Below, piece after piece: positions 1-5,714 of a stretch of DNA of 8,546 bases. This DNA is from Competibacteraceae bacterium UBA6584. GTDB lineage: Bacteria; Pseudomonadota; Gammaproteobacteria; Competibacterales; Competibacteraceae. Under the pieces are notes generated by a model, which was not told the origin of the DNA, did no database searches, and saw only the letters and a list, made by a program, of their open reading frames with translations. Both the position numbers and the translations under genes were made by a program. The first letter of the stretch is position 1. The number at the start of each line of letters is the position of its first letter. Where the stretch lies: contig DJIW01000076.1 of assembly GCA_002433805.1 (NCBI GenBank), forward strand, positions 1-8,546. Direction: 5' to 3'.

Positions 1-226
1 AACCCGGCGTTTGTTCGTAACCGGCGGAGATCGTCTGGGTGTCGCTGAGCAGCAGGCAGCGGGATTCCCGGGTGAGCGGGTCTTTTGTGATCGCCGCCGT
101 CCAAGCCGCTTGCGCCGGCCCGGCCGCCAGCGCCAGCCCCACTCCCGCAAGCAGCGCCGCCAACCCGCAGCGCCAGCAGCTCGCCACCGGCCGACGCAGC
201 TGCTTTTGGATTTTGTGAACCAACAC
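1..226 (-). CDS. Exported hypothetical protein, N-terminal part (runs off the left edge)
   Basis: Read on the minus strand, a GTG at 226-224 opens a frame that stays open for 75 codons to the window edge. An AGGAG Shine-Dalgarno at 240-236 lies 9 bases before it, which decides the start; the TTG immediately following is less well spaced. The N-terminus has the shape of a signal peptide. It has a basic region (HKIQKQLRRP), then a hydrophobic alanine/leucine-rich core at about residues 19-35, then an AQA-AW site that suits signal peptidase I near residue 40. The visible mature part begins WTAAITKDPLTRESRC and has one cysteine. I do not recognise the family from this much sequence, so only export to the periplasm or beyond is inferred. 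It is transcribed away from the rest of the window. The plus-strand open frame at 11-247 is a shadow of this gene. Confidence 0.72.
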   Translation of the reverse strand, partial: MLVHKIQKQLRRPVASCWRCGLAALLAGVGLALAAGPAQAAWTAAITKDPLTRESRCLLLSDTQTISAGYEQTPG

Positions 227-353
227 AGTTTCAATCTCCTCGATTAATGCGGTGGCCTCGCGCCGCCATTAAAGCCCCCTCGCGGGTCTTTCCCGCTCCC
301 GCGGCAACCGCTGTAACGCCAAATCCGAATGATCGGCCGCGAGCCGCTTCCGG

Positions 354-359
354 TATAGT
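354..359 (+). promoter_or_regulatory. Possible -10 box upstream of the small frame at 393
   Basis: TATAGT lies 33 bases upstream of the GTG at 393 in an otherwise GC-rich divergent region. There is no convincing -35 hexamer 16-18 bases further upstream, so this is only a candidate. The same TATAGTG string recurs at 4451-4457 ahead of the small peptide gene. Confidence 0.3.
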
Positions 360-392
360 GTTGGATTGGATGATTCAGCCTGAGATGAGACC

Positions 393-665
393 GTGACGAC
401 CAGCCGCTCCCTATCCCTTCTTTCCAGTCCGCCCACCGAGGATATTATCGCCAGCGACGGCCGCGCGCGGCGACTCTTACCGTTAAGACGAACCCTCGCA
501 AGCGACGTTCCGACGCTGGTCGATTTTGATAGCAATAAAATCGCGTCCTGGGAAGTCGAGTTGCTGCGCTGGCCGGCTTCGGCCGAAGCGGCGTTGCGGC
601 GCGGCGGTTATCTCACCGACCGCTATCCCGATCCGGCGGAACCGTGGTGCAATTGCTCGGATTAG
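393..665 (+). CDS. Small hypothetical protein (90 aa)
   Basis: This is a GTG-started frame of 90 codons ending in TAG at 663-665. A GAGA-type purine stretch (383-390) precedes the start, and a candidate -10 box is at 354-359. The product has no signal peptide and no membrane segment. It has an arginine-rich middle (DGRARRLLPLRRT, about residues 22-34), a more ordered-looking central part (VDFDSNKIASWEVELLRW, about 43-60) and a WCNCSD tail with a C-x-C pair at residues 87 and 89. Codon third positions are fairly G+C rich, as in neighbouring genes, which supports coding. I recognise no family. It could be a lineage-specific small protein or a chance open frame, and it is not obviously in an operon with dedA, which begins 82 bases downstream. 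Confidence 0.5.
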   Translation: MTTSRSLSLLSSPPTEDIIASDGRARRLLPLRRTLASDVPTLVDFDSNKIASWEVELLRWPASAEAALRRGGYLTDRYPDPAEPWCNCSD

Positions 666-674
666 CGCCAAGCG

Positions 675-688
675 CGGGTCCTAACCCG
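675..688 (+). other. Short hairpin between the small frame and dedA
   Basis: CGGGT (675-679) pairs with ACCCG (684-688) around a 4-base loop. There is no T tract after it, so it is not a standard intrinsic terminator. It may simply reflect local base composition. Confidence 0.25.
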
Positions 689-747
689 TCACGGTTCCCA
701 ACCCCATCACCCCTCTGTCTGCAATTCTAGATCAACGAGTGCCCAAC

Positions 748-1410
748 ATGGATTTCCTTGCGGATGTGTTATCGTTTTTTTTGCACCTCGACCGCCACTT
801 GACGGAATTGGCCCACCAATACGGCGGTTGGATTTACGCGATTCTATTTCTGATCGTCTTTTGCGAAACCGGCTTGGTGATCACGCCGTTTCTGCCGGGC
901 GATTCGTTGCTGTTCGCGGCCGGCTCTCTGTCGGCCATCGCCGACAGCGCGTTGAACGTTCACGTTTTATTCCTGCTGCTCACCGCCGCCGCCATCATCG
1001 GCGATACGGTCAACTACGCCATCGGTCACTACTTCGGCGAAAAAGCGTTCAGCCCCGATGCGCGCGTGTTCAAACAAGCCTACCTCGACCGCACCCACCG
1101 CTTTTTCGAGCGTTACGGCGGGAAAACCATCATCATCGCGCGCTTCGTGCCAATCGTGCGCACCTTCGCTCCATTCGTCGCCGGGGCAGGCAGTATGACC
1201 TACAGCCGATTTCTGATTTACAACATTACTGGCGCCATCGCCTGGACCTCCTCGTTCCTCTACGGCGGCTATTTCTTCGGCAACCTGCCGTTCGTCAAGC
1301 AAAATTTCTCCCTGGTGATCCTGGCCATCATCATCCTGTCGCTGATGCCGGGGGTGGTCGAATACTGGCGGCATCGCCGCGCCGCAACCGCCGAGATCGC
1401 AAAACCCTAG
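748..1410 (+). CDS. dedA: DedA-family inner-membrane protein
   Basis: The product is a 220-residue polytopic membrane protein very like E. coli DedA (about 219 aa) along its length. DedA proteins (SNARE-associated/VTT family) are linked to phospholipid (undecaprenyl-phosphate or lipid flipping) homeostasis, proton-motive force and envelope integrity. The signature residues are visible: E40 in the FCETG motif and D52 in PFLPGDSLLF, matching the essential acidic pair of the family, then GDTVNY at 85-90. The re-entrant-loop motif ARFVPIVRTFAPFVAG follows, with R132 and R138. Hydrophobic segments lie near 28-48, 70-87, 125-147, 155-180 and 187-204, followed by a basic RHRR tail. I chose the ATG at 748 over the in-frame GTG at 739 because GAG at 737-739 then sits 8 bases upstream and because the family normally begins MD. 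The gene is co-directional with gltA but has a 174-base gap containing a separate promoter. Confidence 0.95.
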   Translation: MDFLADVLSFFLHLDRHLTELAHQYGGWIYAILFLIVFCETGLVITPFLPGDSLLFAAGSLSAIADSALNVHVLFLLLTAAAIIGDTVNYAIGHYFGEKAFSPDARVFKQAYLDRTHRFFERYGGKTIIIARFVPIVRTFAPFVAGAGSMTYSRFLIYNITGAIAWTSSFLYGGYFFGNLPFVKQNFSLVILAIIILSLMPGVVEYWRHRRAATAEIAKP

Positions 1411-1412
1411 AG

Positions 1413-1440
1413 TTTGCAAGCGCGGTCCGCCCTGTATAAT
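1413..1440 (+). promoter_or_regulatory. Probable sigma70 promoter for gltA
   Basis: A perfect TATAAT at 1435-1440 follows TTTGCA at 1413-1418 with a 16-base spacer (TTGCAA at 1414-1419 gives 15). It lies immediately after the dedA stop codon. Transcription would start near 1447 and give gltA a leader of about 138 bases. The -10 is consensus, while the -35 is only a partial match to TTGACA. Confidence 0.6.
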
Positions 1441-1454
1441 CAACCCCAAGCGCC

Positions 1455-1510
1455 GCCCGGTCGCTAACCGACTACCGGGCTCACCGGAGAAATCGGCCGT
1501 TGTCCGGCCG
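1455..1510 (+). other. Two hairpins in the gltA leader
   Basis: The first has a 7-bp stem, GCCCGGT (1455-1461) with ACCGGGC (1474-1480), and a 12-base loop. The second pairs CGGCCG (1494-1499) with CGGCCG (1505-1510) around TTGTC. Both lie downstream of the predicted promoter, so they would be in the mRNA leader. Neither is followed by a T run, so they are not simple terminators. The role is unknown; possibilities include mRNA stability or post-transcriptional control of gltA. I do not recognise a known riboswitch fold. Confidence 0.4.
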
Positions 1511-1584
1511 CCCGACCGCGAACGACTCCGCAACGTAAAACACGCTCTAAACCCACTACCGCTATTAATCAACGGAGCCACGCC

Positions 1585-2871
1585 ATGAGCCATACGTGCC
1601 GCATCGAACTGGATGGAAAATCCCACGATTTTCCGGTCTTCGCAGGAACCGAAAACGAACTGTCCATCGACATCAGCACGCTCCGCGACCGCACCGGCTA
1701 CATCACCCTGGACGACGGCTACAGCAACACCGGATCTTGCAAATCGGCTATCACCTACATCGACGGCGACAAGGGCATCCTGCGCTATCGCGGCATTCCC
1801 ATCGAGCAATTGGCCGAGCACAGCACCTTCGTGGAAACGGCGTGGCTGGTGATCTGGGGGCGGTTGCCGACCGAGGAGGAAATGGAGCGCTTCAGCCGCC
1901 GGCTCACCATGAACCAGATGATGCACGAGAGCCTGCGCAATCACTTCCAAGGCTTTCCGCCGAACGCGCATCCGATGGCGATCCTCTCGGCGATGATCAA
2001 CGCCATGAGCTGTTACGAACCGGAGATGATGGACATCGACGATGAGAACACCATGGAGAAGGCGGCGGCCCGGATCATTTCCAAGGTGCGCACCATTGCG
2101 GCGGCGAGCTACAAAATGTCCATCGGCCAGCCGCTGATGTACCCGCATCCCGAGTACAAATACGCCGAGAACTTCCTGCACATGATGTTCTCAGTGCCGT
2201 ATCGCGAGTATTGGCCGACTCCGGAAGTGAGCCGCGCGCTCAATCTGTTTTTGATCCTGCACGCCGACCACGAACAGAACTGTTCGACCAGCACCGTGCG
2301 CATGGTGGCCTCCAGCCAGGCCAACATGTTCGCCAGCTGCGCGGCGGGCGTGTGCGCGCTGTGGGGTCCGCTGCACGGCGGCGCCAACGTGGCGGTGATC
2401 GAGATGCTGGAATTCATCCGGCAATCCGGGATGAAGGTGCCGGAATACATCGACCGGGTGAAGAAAAAAGACGCCAAGTTGAAGCTGATGGGCTTCGGGC
2501 ATCGGGTCTACAAAAATTTCGATCCGCGCTCCAAGATTCTCAAGGAGGCCGCCGACAAAATGCTGGAGCGGCTCAACATCAGCGATCCGCTGTTGGACAT
2601 CGCGCTGCAAATGGAAGAAGCGGCGCTCAACGACGACTATTTCATCGAGCGCAAGCTCTATCCGAACGTGGATTTCTACAGCGGCATCACGCTGCGGGCG
2701 ATGGGCATTCCGCTGAACATGTTCACGGTCATGTTCGCCATCGGCCGCATGCCGGGCTGGATCGCTAACTGGAAGGAAATCCACGACGATCCCAAATCGC
2801 GCATCTATCGGCCGCGCCAGGTCTACATCGGTGACACGATCCGCGATTACCTGCCGGTCAACCAACGCTGA
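1585..2871 (+). CDS. gltA: Citrate synthase, hexameric GltA type
   Basis: The 428-residue product is full length for Gram-negative type II citrate synthase, which condenses oxaloacetate and acetyl-CoA to citrate at the entry of the cytosolic TCA cycle. Catalytic positions are intact. H264 lies in GPLHGGAN, H306 in MGFGHRVYKNFDPR and D363 in YPNVDFYSG. The oxaloacetate-binding LHADHEQNCSTSTVR motif holds H226 and H229. The N-terminal beta-rich region (to about residue 60, including TLDDGYSNTGSCKSAITYIDGD) is typical of the NADH-regulated hexameric subfamily, so allosteric inhibition by NADH is expected but not shown here. The ATG at 1585 has GGAG at 1574-1577 with a 7-base spacer. It probably has its own promoter at 1413-1440 and a structured leader, and a strong stem-loop follows the stop. 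No frameshift or missing residue was seen. Confidence 0.98.
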   Translation: MSHTCRIELDGKSHDFPVFAGTENELSIDISTLRDRTGYITLDDGYSNTGSCKSAITYIDGDKGILRYRGIPIEQLAEHSTFVETAWLVIWGRLPTEEEMERFSRRLTMNQMMHESLRNHFQGFPPNAHPMAILSAMINAMSCYEPEMMDIDDENTMEKAAARIISKVRTIAAASYKMSIGQPLMYPHPEYKYAENFLHMMFSVPYREYWPTPEVSRALNLFLILHADHEQNCSTSTVRMVASSQANMFASCAAGVCALWGPLHGGANVAVIEMLEFIRQSGMKVPEYIDRVKKKDAKLKLMGFGHRVYKNFDPRSKILKEAADKMLERLNISDPLLDIALQMEEAALNDDYFIERKLYPNVDFYSGITLRAMGIPLNMFTVMFAIGRMPGWIANWKEIHDDPKSRIYRPRQVYIGDTIRDYLPVNQR

Positions 2872-2879
2872 GCCAGCGC

Positions 2880-2908
2880 GCGTTCCGGCCGTCGAACGGC
2901 CGGAACGC
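2880..2908 (+). terminator. Strong stem-loop after gltA (terminator-like or 3' stabiliser)
   Basis: CGTTCCGGCCGT (2881-2892) is perfectly complementary to ACGGCCGGAACG (2896-2907) around a 3-base CGA loop. An outer G-C pair (2880/2908) extends the stem to 13 bp. It begins 9 bases after the gltA stop, the expected place for a 3' structure. No T tract follows (the next bases are CGCTTGGG), so it may be a U-less terminator or a block to 3' exonucleases rather than a canonical intrinsic terminator. Confidence 0.55.
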
Positions 2909-2937
2909 CGCTTGGGAACCGACGCCTTTCCCACGCA

Positions 2938-2959
2938 TCGAAGCTCGCGGAGCCTTCGA
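2938..2959 (+). other. Second hairpin, just upstream of the aminotransferase start
   Basis: TCGAAGCTC (2938-2946) pairs with GAGC-TTCGA (2950-2959) around a GCG loop, with a single bulged C at 2954, giving nine pairs. It ends 17 bases before the ATG at 2977 and contains the only GGAG in the gap, which is too far from the ATG to be its normal ribosome-binding site. There is no T tract. The role is unknown. Confidence 0.35.
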
Positions 2960-2976
2960 AACCCGCGCCGACGCCG

Positions 2977-4455
2977 ATGCCGCCCGATTGCCTAACCCAT
3001 GATTTCATCGGCCTGGATACTCGCTACCGTCTGGCCGACGGCCGGGTAAGCCGCCGGCATTATCTCGATTCGGCCGCCTCGACCCTGGCGCTGCGCTGCG
3101 CCCGCCAAGTCGCCGACGACTTGCTGCCTCACTACGCCAACACCCACAGCGACCTGCATTTCTCCGCCCGGATCGTCAGCCGCGCTTACGAGTGGGCGCA
3201 CGCGCGGGTGCTGCGCTTCCTGCGGGCCGATCCCGAACGCCATACCGCCATTTTCGCCGGCAGCGGCTGCACCGCCGCTCTCAACCGGCTGGCTCGGGCG
3301 CTGGCGGCGCGCCGGCCGGAACGGGACGTGGTGCTGCTGACGCTGATGGAGCACCACGCCAACGACCTGCCGCACCGCAAGCACGCCGGCCGCGTCGTTC
3401 ACGCGCCGCTGACGGGCGACGCGCCGGCGCTCGGCGCGGTCGATCTGGCGGCACTTGAGGCGCTGCTGCACCAGTATCGCGGCCGGGTCAACTACATCGC
3501 CGTATCGGCGGCCAGCAACGTCACCGGCATCGTCAATCCGGTTCACGCCATCGCGGCGCTGGCCCACGCGCACGGGGCTTGGATCGTGGTGGACGCCTCC
3601 CAATATCTGGCCCACGCGCCGTTGTCCATCAGCGACACCGGCGGGGCCGACCGGGAATTGGACACCGTGGTGTTTTCCGGCCACAAACTGTACGCGCCCG
3701 GATCGCCGGGCGTAATGGTGGCGCGCCGGAGCTTGCTGGAGGATCAGGAACCCGATGAAGTCGGCGGCGGCATGGTCGAGGACGTGCGCCTCAACGGCTA
3801 TCAGATCGCCCGCCGCTTTCCGGATCGCGAGGAAGCCGGCACCCCCGATCTGATCGGCGCGGTGCAGCTGGGCGCGGCGCTGGCGGCGTTGGAGCGCGCC
3901 GGCTTGGAGCGCGTTCACGCGCTAGAGCGAATCCGACTGCGCGCATTGCTCGATGCGCTGGCGGCGTTGCCGGGCGTGCGGCTGTACGGCGAGCTTGATC
4001 TCGAACGCGCGCCGCGCCTGGGGGTGGTGTCGTTCAACCTGGACGGACTGGAGCACGGGCTGGTCACCGCCGTATTGAACGATTACCACAATGTTGCGGT
4101 CAGAAACGGTTGTTTTTGCGCGCATCCTTACGTTCGGGAGCTGCTGAAACCGGAACTGTGGGCGCTGGAACTCGACCCCGACGCCCCCGAGGCGGCGGCG
4201 CTGCTGGAGCGCCGGCAAGGCATGGTCCGGGCCAGCCTCGGTTGGTACACCCACGAGGAGGATATCGCGGCCCTATTGACTGGCATCCGCGACCTGCTGG
4301 CCCGGCCCGAGCATTATCGGGCGCTGTACCGACCGGACGCGGACGGCCGGTTCGTTCACCGTGCGTTCACGGCTCCGGCCGAGCGCGATTTCGATCCCGA
4401 TGCGGCCTTGGAACGGGCGCTGGCCCGATCGGGTGTAACACGAAATATGCTATAG
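2977..4455 (+). CDS. Class V aminotransferase, cysteine-desulfurase-like (SufS/Csd superfamily)
   Basis: This is a PLP-dependent fold-type I enzyme of the class V family, 492 residues, longer than SufS (about 406). The core motifs of group II cysteine desulfurases can be read in order. They are HYLDSAAST near residues 28-36, LMEHHAN with H126 that would stack on PLP, VVDASQ with D206 and Q209, and FSGHK with the Schiff-base lysine K237. R376-N-G-C-F-C381 then replaces the usual RTGHHC loop, with C381 aligned to the catalytic cysteine and an extra C379. VRASLGWYTHEED near the end matches the RASL substrate-arginine motif. About 20 residues are inserted between the cysteine loop and RASL, and about 45 extra residues follow the normal C-terminus. 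Desulfurase activity is plausible, but a different C-S lyase or aminotransferase role is possible. The ATG at 2977 lacks a clear Shine-Dalgarno, yet no other in-frame start exists back to the gltA stop. No SufBCDE genes are adjacent. Confidence 0.88.
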   Translation: MPPDCLTHDFIGLDTRYRLADGRVSRRHYLDSAASTLALRCARQVADDLLPHYANTHSDLHFSARIVSRAYEWAHARVLRFLRADPERHTAIFAGSGCTAALNRLARALAARRPERDVVLLTLMEHHANDLPHRKHAGRVVHAPLTGDAPALGAVDLAALEALLHQYRGRVNYIAVSAASNVTGIVNPVHAIAALAHAHGAWIVVDASQYLAHAPLSISDTGGADRELDTVVFSGHKLYAPGSPGVMVARRSLLEDQEPDEVGGGMVEDVRLNGYQIARRFPDREEAGTPDLIGAVQLGAALAALERAGLERVHALERIRLRALLDALAALPGVRLYGELDLERAPRLGVVSFNLDGLEHGLVTAVLNDYHNVAVRNGCFCAHPYVRELLKPELWALELDPDAPEAAALLERRQGMVRASLGWYTHEEDIAALLTGIRDLLARPEHYRALYRPDADGRFVHRAFTAPAERDFDPDAALERALARSGVTRNML

Positions 4456-4456
4456 T
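4448..4456 (+). promoter_or_regulatory. Extended -10 promoter overlapping the aminotransferase stop
   Basis: TGCTATAGT is an extended -10 element (TG, one base, TATAGT) and overlaps the final codons and TAG of the aminotransferase gene. GTAACA at 4435-4440 is too close to act as a -35, but extended -10 promoters can do without one. Transcription would start near 4463, about 30 bases before the small peptide ATG, and could also drive the xpaC-telA genes. Confidence 0.5.
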
Positions 4457-4492
4457 GGTCAACGTCGCCCTTCATCGCGCGAGGCTGTCATT

Positions 4493-4630
4493 ATGTCTGA
4501 TTTTGTTCGTAAATTTATCGGCGTGCTGTTGATTCTAGCCACGGTGGGAGTCGTTTCCTGTCAGGCGCTGGCCGCCCCCGAGCCCGCTGCTCTGGCAACG
4601 CCGTCGGTTCTATCGGGACCGCGCGGCTGA
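4493..4630 (+). CDS. Small secreted or lipoprotein-like peptide (45 aa)
   Basis: This ATG-started frame of 45 codons ends in TGA at 4628-4630. GAGG at 4481-4484 lies 8 bases upstream, and an extended -10 promoter is about 37 bases further up. The N-terminus is a clear export signal, with basic residues (R6, K7) and then a hydrophobic core at 8-21. It offers two processing options. A lipobox-like VVSC ends at C23, which would leave a 23-residue lipopeptide. Alternatively, an ALA-AP site after A27 would leave an 18-residue peptide rich in alanine and proline. The size and layout recall entericidin-type small lipoproteins, but I see no homology to them. The stop lies 17 bases before the xpaC start, suggesting coupling to that gene. 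It could be an envelope-stress peptide or a leader peptide; the function is unknown. Confidence 0.62.
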   Translation: MSDFVRKFIGVLLILATVGVVSCQALAAPEPAALATPSVLSGPRG

Positions 4631-4647
4631 GGGCGCGACCCGCCGCC

Positions 4648-5562
4648 ATGACCCGCTTTTTATGGTTGACCGGCGCGGCGTTACTGGCGATTCCCCTGGT
4701 TCTACTGCTGAGACGGAGACTTGCGATCGTGGCCGAACGCTACAAGCACATTTCTCGCCCTTCGAATCCATTTGGGGGGCTGTTGATGTTCTTGCTGCCG
4801 CTGCCGGTGTTGCTAGCGGCCATCGGCTCGTTGCTTTACGGCGACTTAGCCGGTCTGTTCAACCACAGCGTCGGCTACAGCCTGTTTCTGGGCGGCGCGC
4901 TGCTGTTGCGGCGGGGCCTGCGCTCGGAAGCCGACTACAGCCGCCGCCAGGTCGCCAAGATGCCGTGGCCGTTCAAAACGCTCGGCGGCGGTCTGATCGC
5001 GCTGGCCACCGCCGCGGTCGCCTGGACCAGCGCGGGCCATTCGCCGCTGATGTCGGTCGTTTACGGGCTGCTCGCCTTCCTCGGCTGTTATCTGACCTAC
5101 GGCCTCGATCCTCGGATCGCCAAACGGTTCACCGACCGCGACGGCATCGACTCCACCGACCGCGTGCTGGAAGCGCTGGCCCAAGCGGAAAGCTCCATCG
5201 CCGCCATCGAACAAAGCATCCGCAACATTCACAACGCTGAAATCAACAGCCGTCTGCGGCGCATCGTCGGCCAAGCCCGCCAAATCTTGACGATGCTGGA
5301 AGAAGACCCCCGCGATTTGCGCCGCGCTCGCAAGTTTCTGAACGTTTATCTCGACGGGGCGAAACAGGTGACCGAGGGCTATGCCAAAACGCACGGCCGG
5401 CTCAATACGCCGGAGTTGGAAAACAATTTCCGTCAAGTCCTGGCCACGATCGAGGAGGTGTTCGGGGAACAACGGCAAAAGCTGTTGGAAGCCGATTTGA
5501 CCGACCTCGACGTGCAAATCGAGGTGTTAACCACTCAGCTGAAACGGGAAGGGGTGGTCTGA
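4648..5562 (+). CDS. xpaC: XpaC-family membrane protein
   Basis: The 304-residue product matches the XpaC family (named for 5-bromo-4-chloroindolyl phosphate hydrolysis), which typically sits next to telA. The biochemical role of the family is not established. The N-terminal half is membrane-embedded, with hydrophobic segments near residues 4-21, 45-64, 75-88, 113-128 and 133-152. From about residue 165 to the end it is a charged helical cytosolic domain. This domain contains DRVLEALAQAESSIAAIEQSIRN-like heptads, then an EEDPRDLRRARKFLNVYLD segment typical of the family and a further coiled region to TQLKREG. The ATG at 4648 has GAGGG at 4629-4633, a rather long 14-base spacing; no better in-frame start lies nearby. 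It follows the small peptide by 17 bases and precedes telA by 152 bases that contain a possible internal promoter. Confidence 0.85.
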   Translation: MTRFLWLTGAALLAIPLVLLLRRRLAIVAERYKHISRPSNPFGGLLMFLLPLPVLLAAIGSLLYGDLAGLFNHSVGYSLFLGGALLLRRGLRSEADYSRRQVAKMPWPFKTLGGGLIALATAAVAWTSAGHSPLMSVVYGLLAFLGCYLTYGLDPRIAKRFTDRDGIDSTDRVLEALAQAESSIAAIEQSIRNIHNAEINSRLRRIVGQARQILTMLEEDPRDLRRARKFLNVYLDGAKQVTEGYAKTHGRLNTPELENNFRQVLATIEEVFGEQRQKLLEADLTDLDVQIEVLTTQLKREGVV

Positions 5563-5579
5563 GGGGCACGCGAGTCGAA

Positions 5580-5592
5580 CGGGCTAAACCCG
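5580..5592 (+). other. Small hairpin after xpaC
   Basis: CGGG (5580-5583) pairs with CCCG (5589-5592) around CTAAA, and GGGGC at 5563-5567 could close a larger structure with GCCCC at 5592-5596. No T run follows directly, so termination is doubtful. It may attenuate read-through between xpaC and telA. Confidence 0.25.
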
Positions 5593-5640
5593 CCCCGAGC
5601 GCGAAGCATGAACGATTCGCACGCGCCGCCTCATCCCGGC

Positions 5641-5668
5641 TTTGCACGGGCCGTCCTGCTTTTAATAA
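5641..5668 (+). promoter_or_regulatory. Candidate promoter upstream of telA
   Basis: TTTGCA (5641-5646) and TAATAA (5663-5668) are spaced by 16 bases, inside the most AT-rich block of the window. The -10 half overlaps the left arm of an AT-rich inverted repeat (5659-5684). If real, telA and the SPFH gene can be expressed separately from xpaC. Both hexamers deviate from consensus. Confidence 0.35.
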
Positions 5669-5684
5669 ACTTTTTATTTAAAAG
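5659..5684 (+). repeat. AT-rich imperfect inverted repeat ahead of telA
   Basis: CTTTTAATAAA (5659-5669) and TTTATTTAAAAG (5673-5684) are inverted copies differing by one extra base, around a CTT centre. It is the only long A+T block in this GC-rich window and ends 30 bases before the telA ATG. It could be an operator, an UP-like element or a binding site for a nucleoid protein. It is not followed by a T run after a GC stem, so a canonical terminator is unlikely. Confidence 0.5.
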
Positions 5685-5714
5685 ATCAATCCTCATCTCA
5701 AGGAATTGCCGCGC

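Noticed and set aside
282..296. GCGGG-TCTTT-CCCGC hairpin as a terminator
   Set aside because: It has a 5-bp stem with no T tract on either strand, and it lies between divergent genes where no terminator is needed.
739..747. GTG at 739 as the dedA start
   Set aside because: The ATG at 748 has better ribosome-binding-site spacing and matches the length and MD start of the family.
967..2181. Long minus-strand open frame (404 codons) across dedA and gltA
   Set aside because: It lies antisense to two strongly recognised genes in a GC-rich genome, has low-complexity H/R/G-rich composition and no family resemblance.
2992..3918. Minus-strand open frame (308 codons) opposite the aminotransferase
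   Set aside because: The sense strand carries all the PLP-enzyme motifs, while the antisense translation shows no motif.
5706..5714. TTG at 5706 as the telA start
   Set aside because: It overlaps the Shine-Dalgarno spacing region; the ATG at 5715 is 9 bases from AAGGAA.
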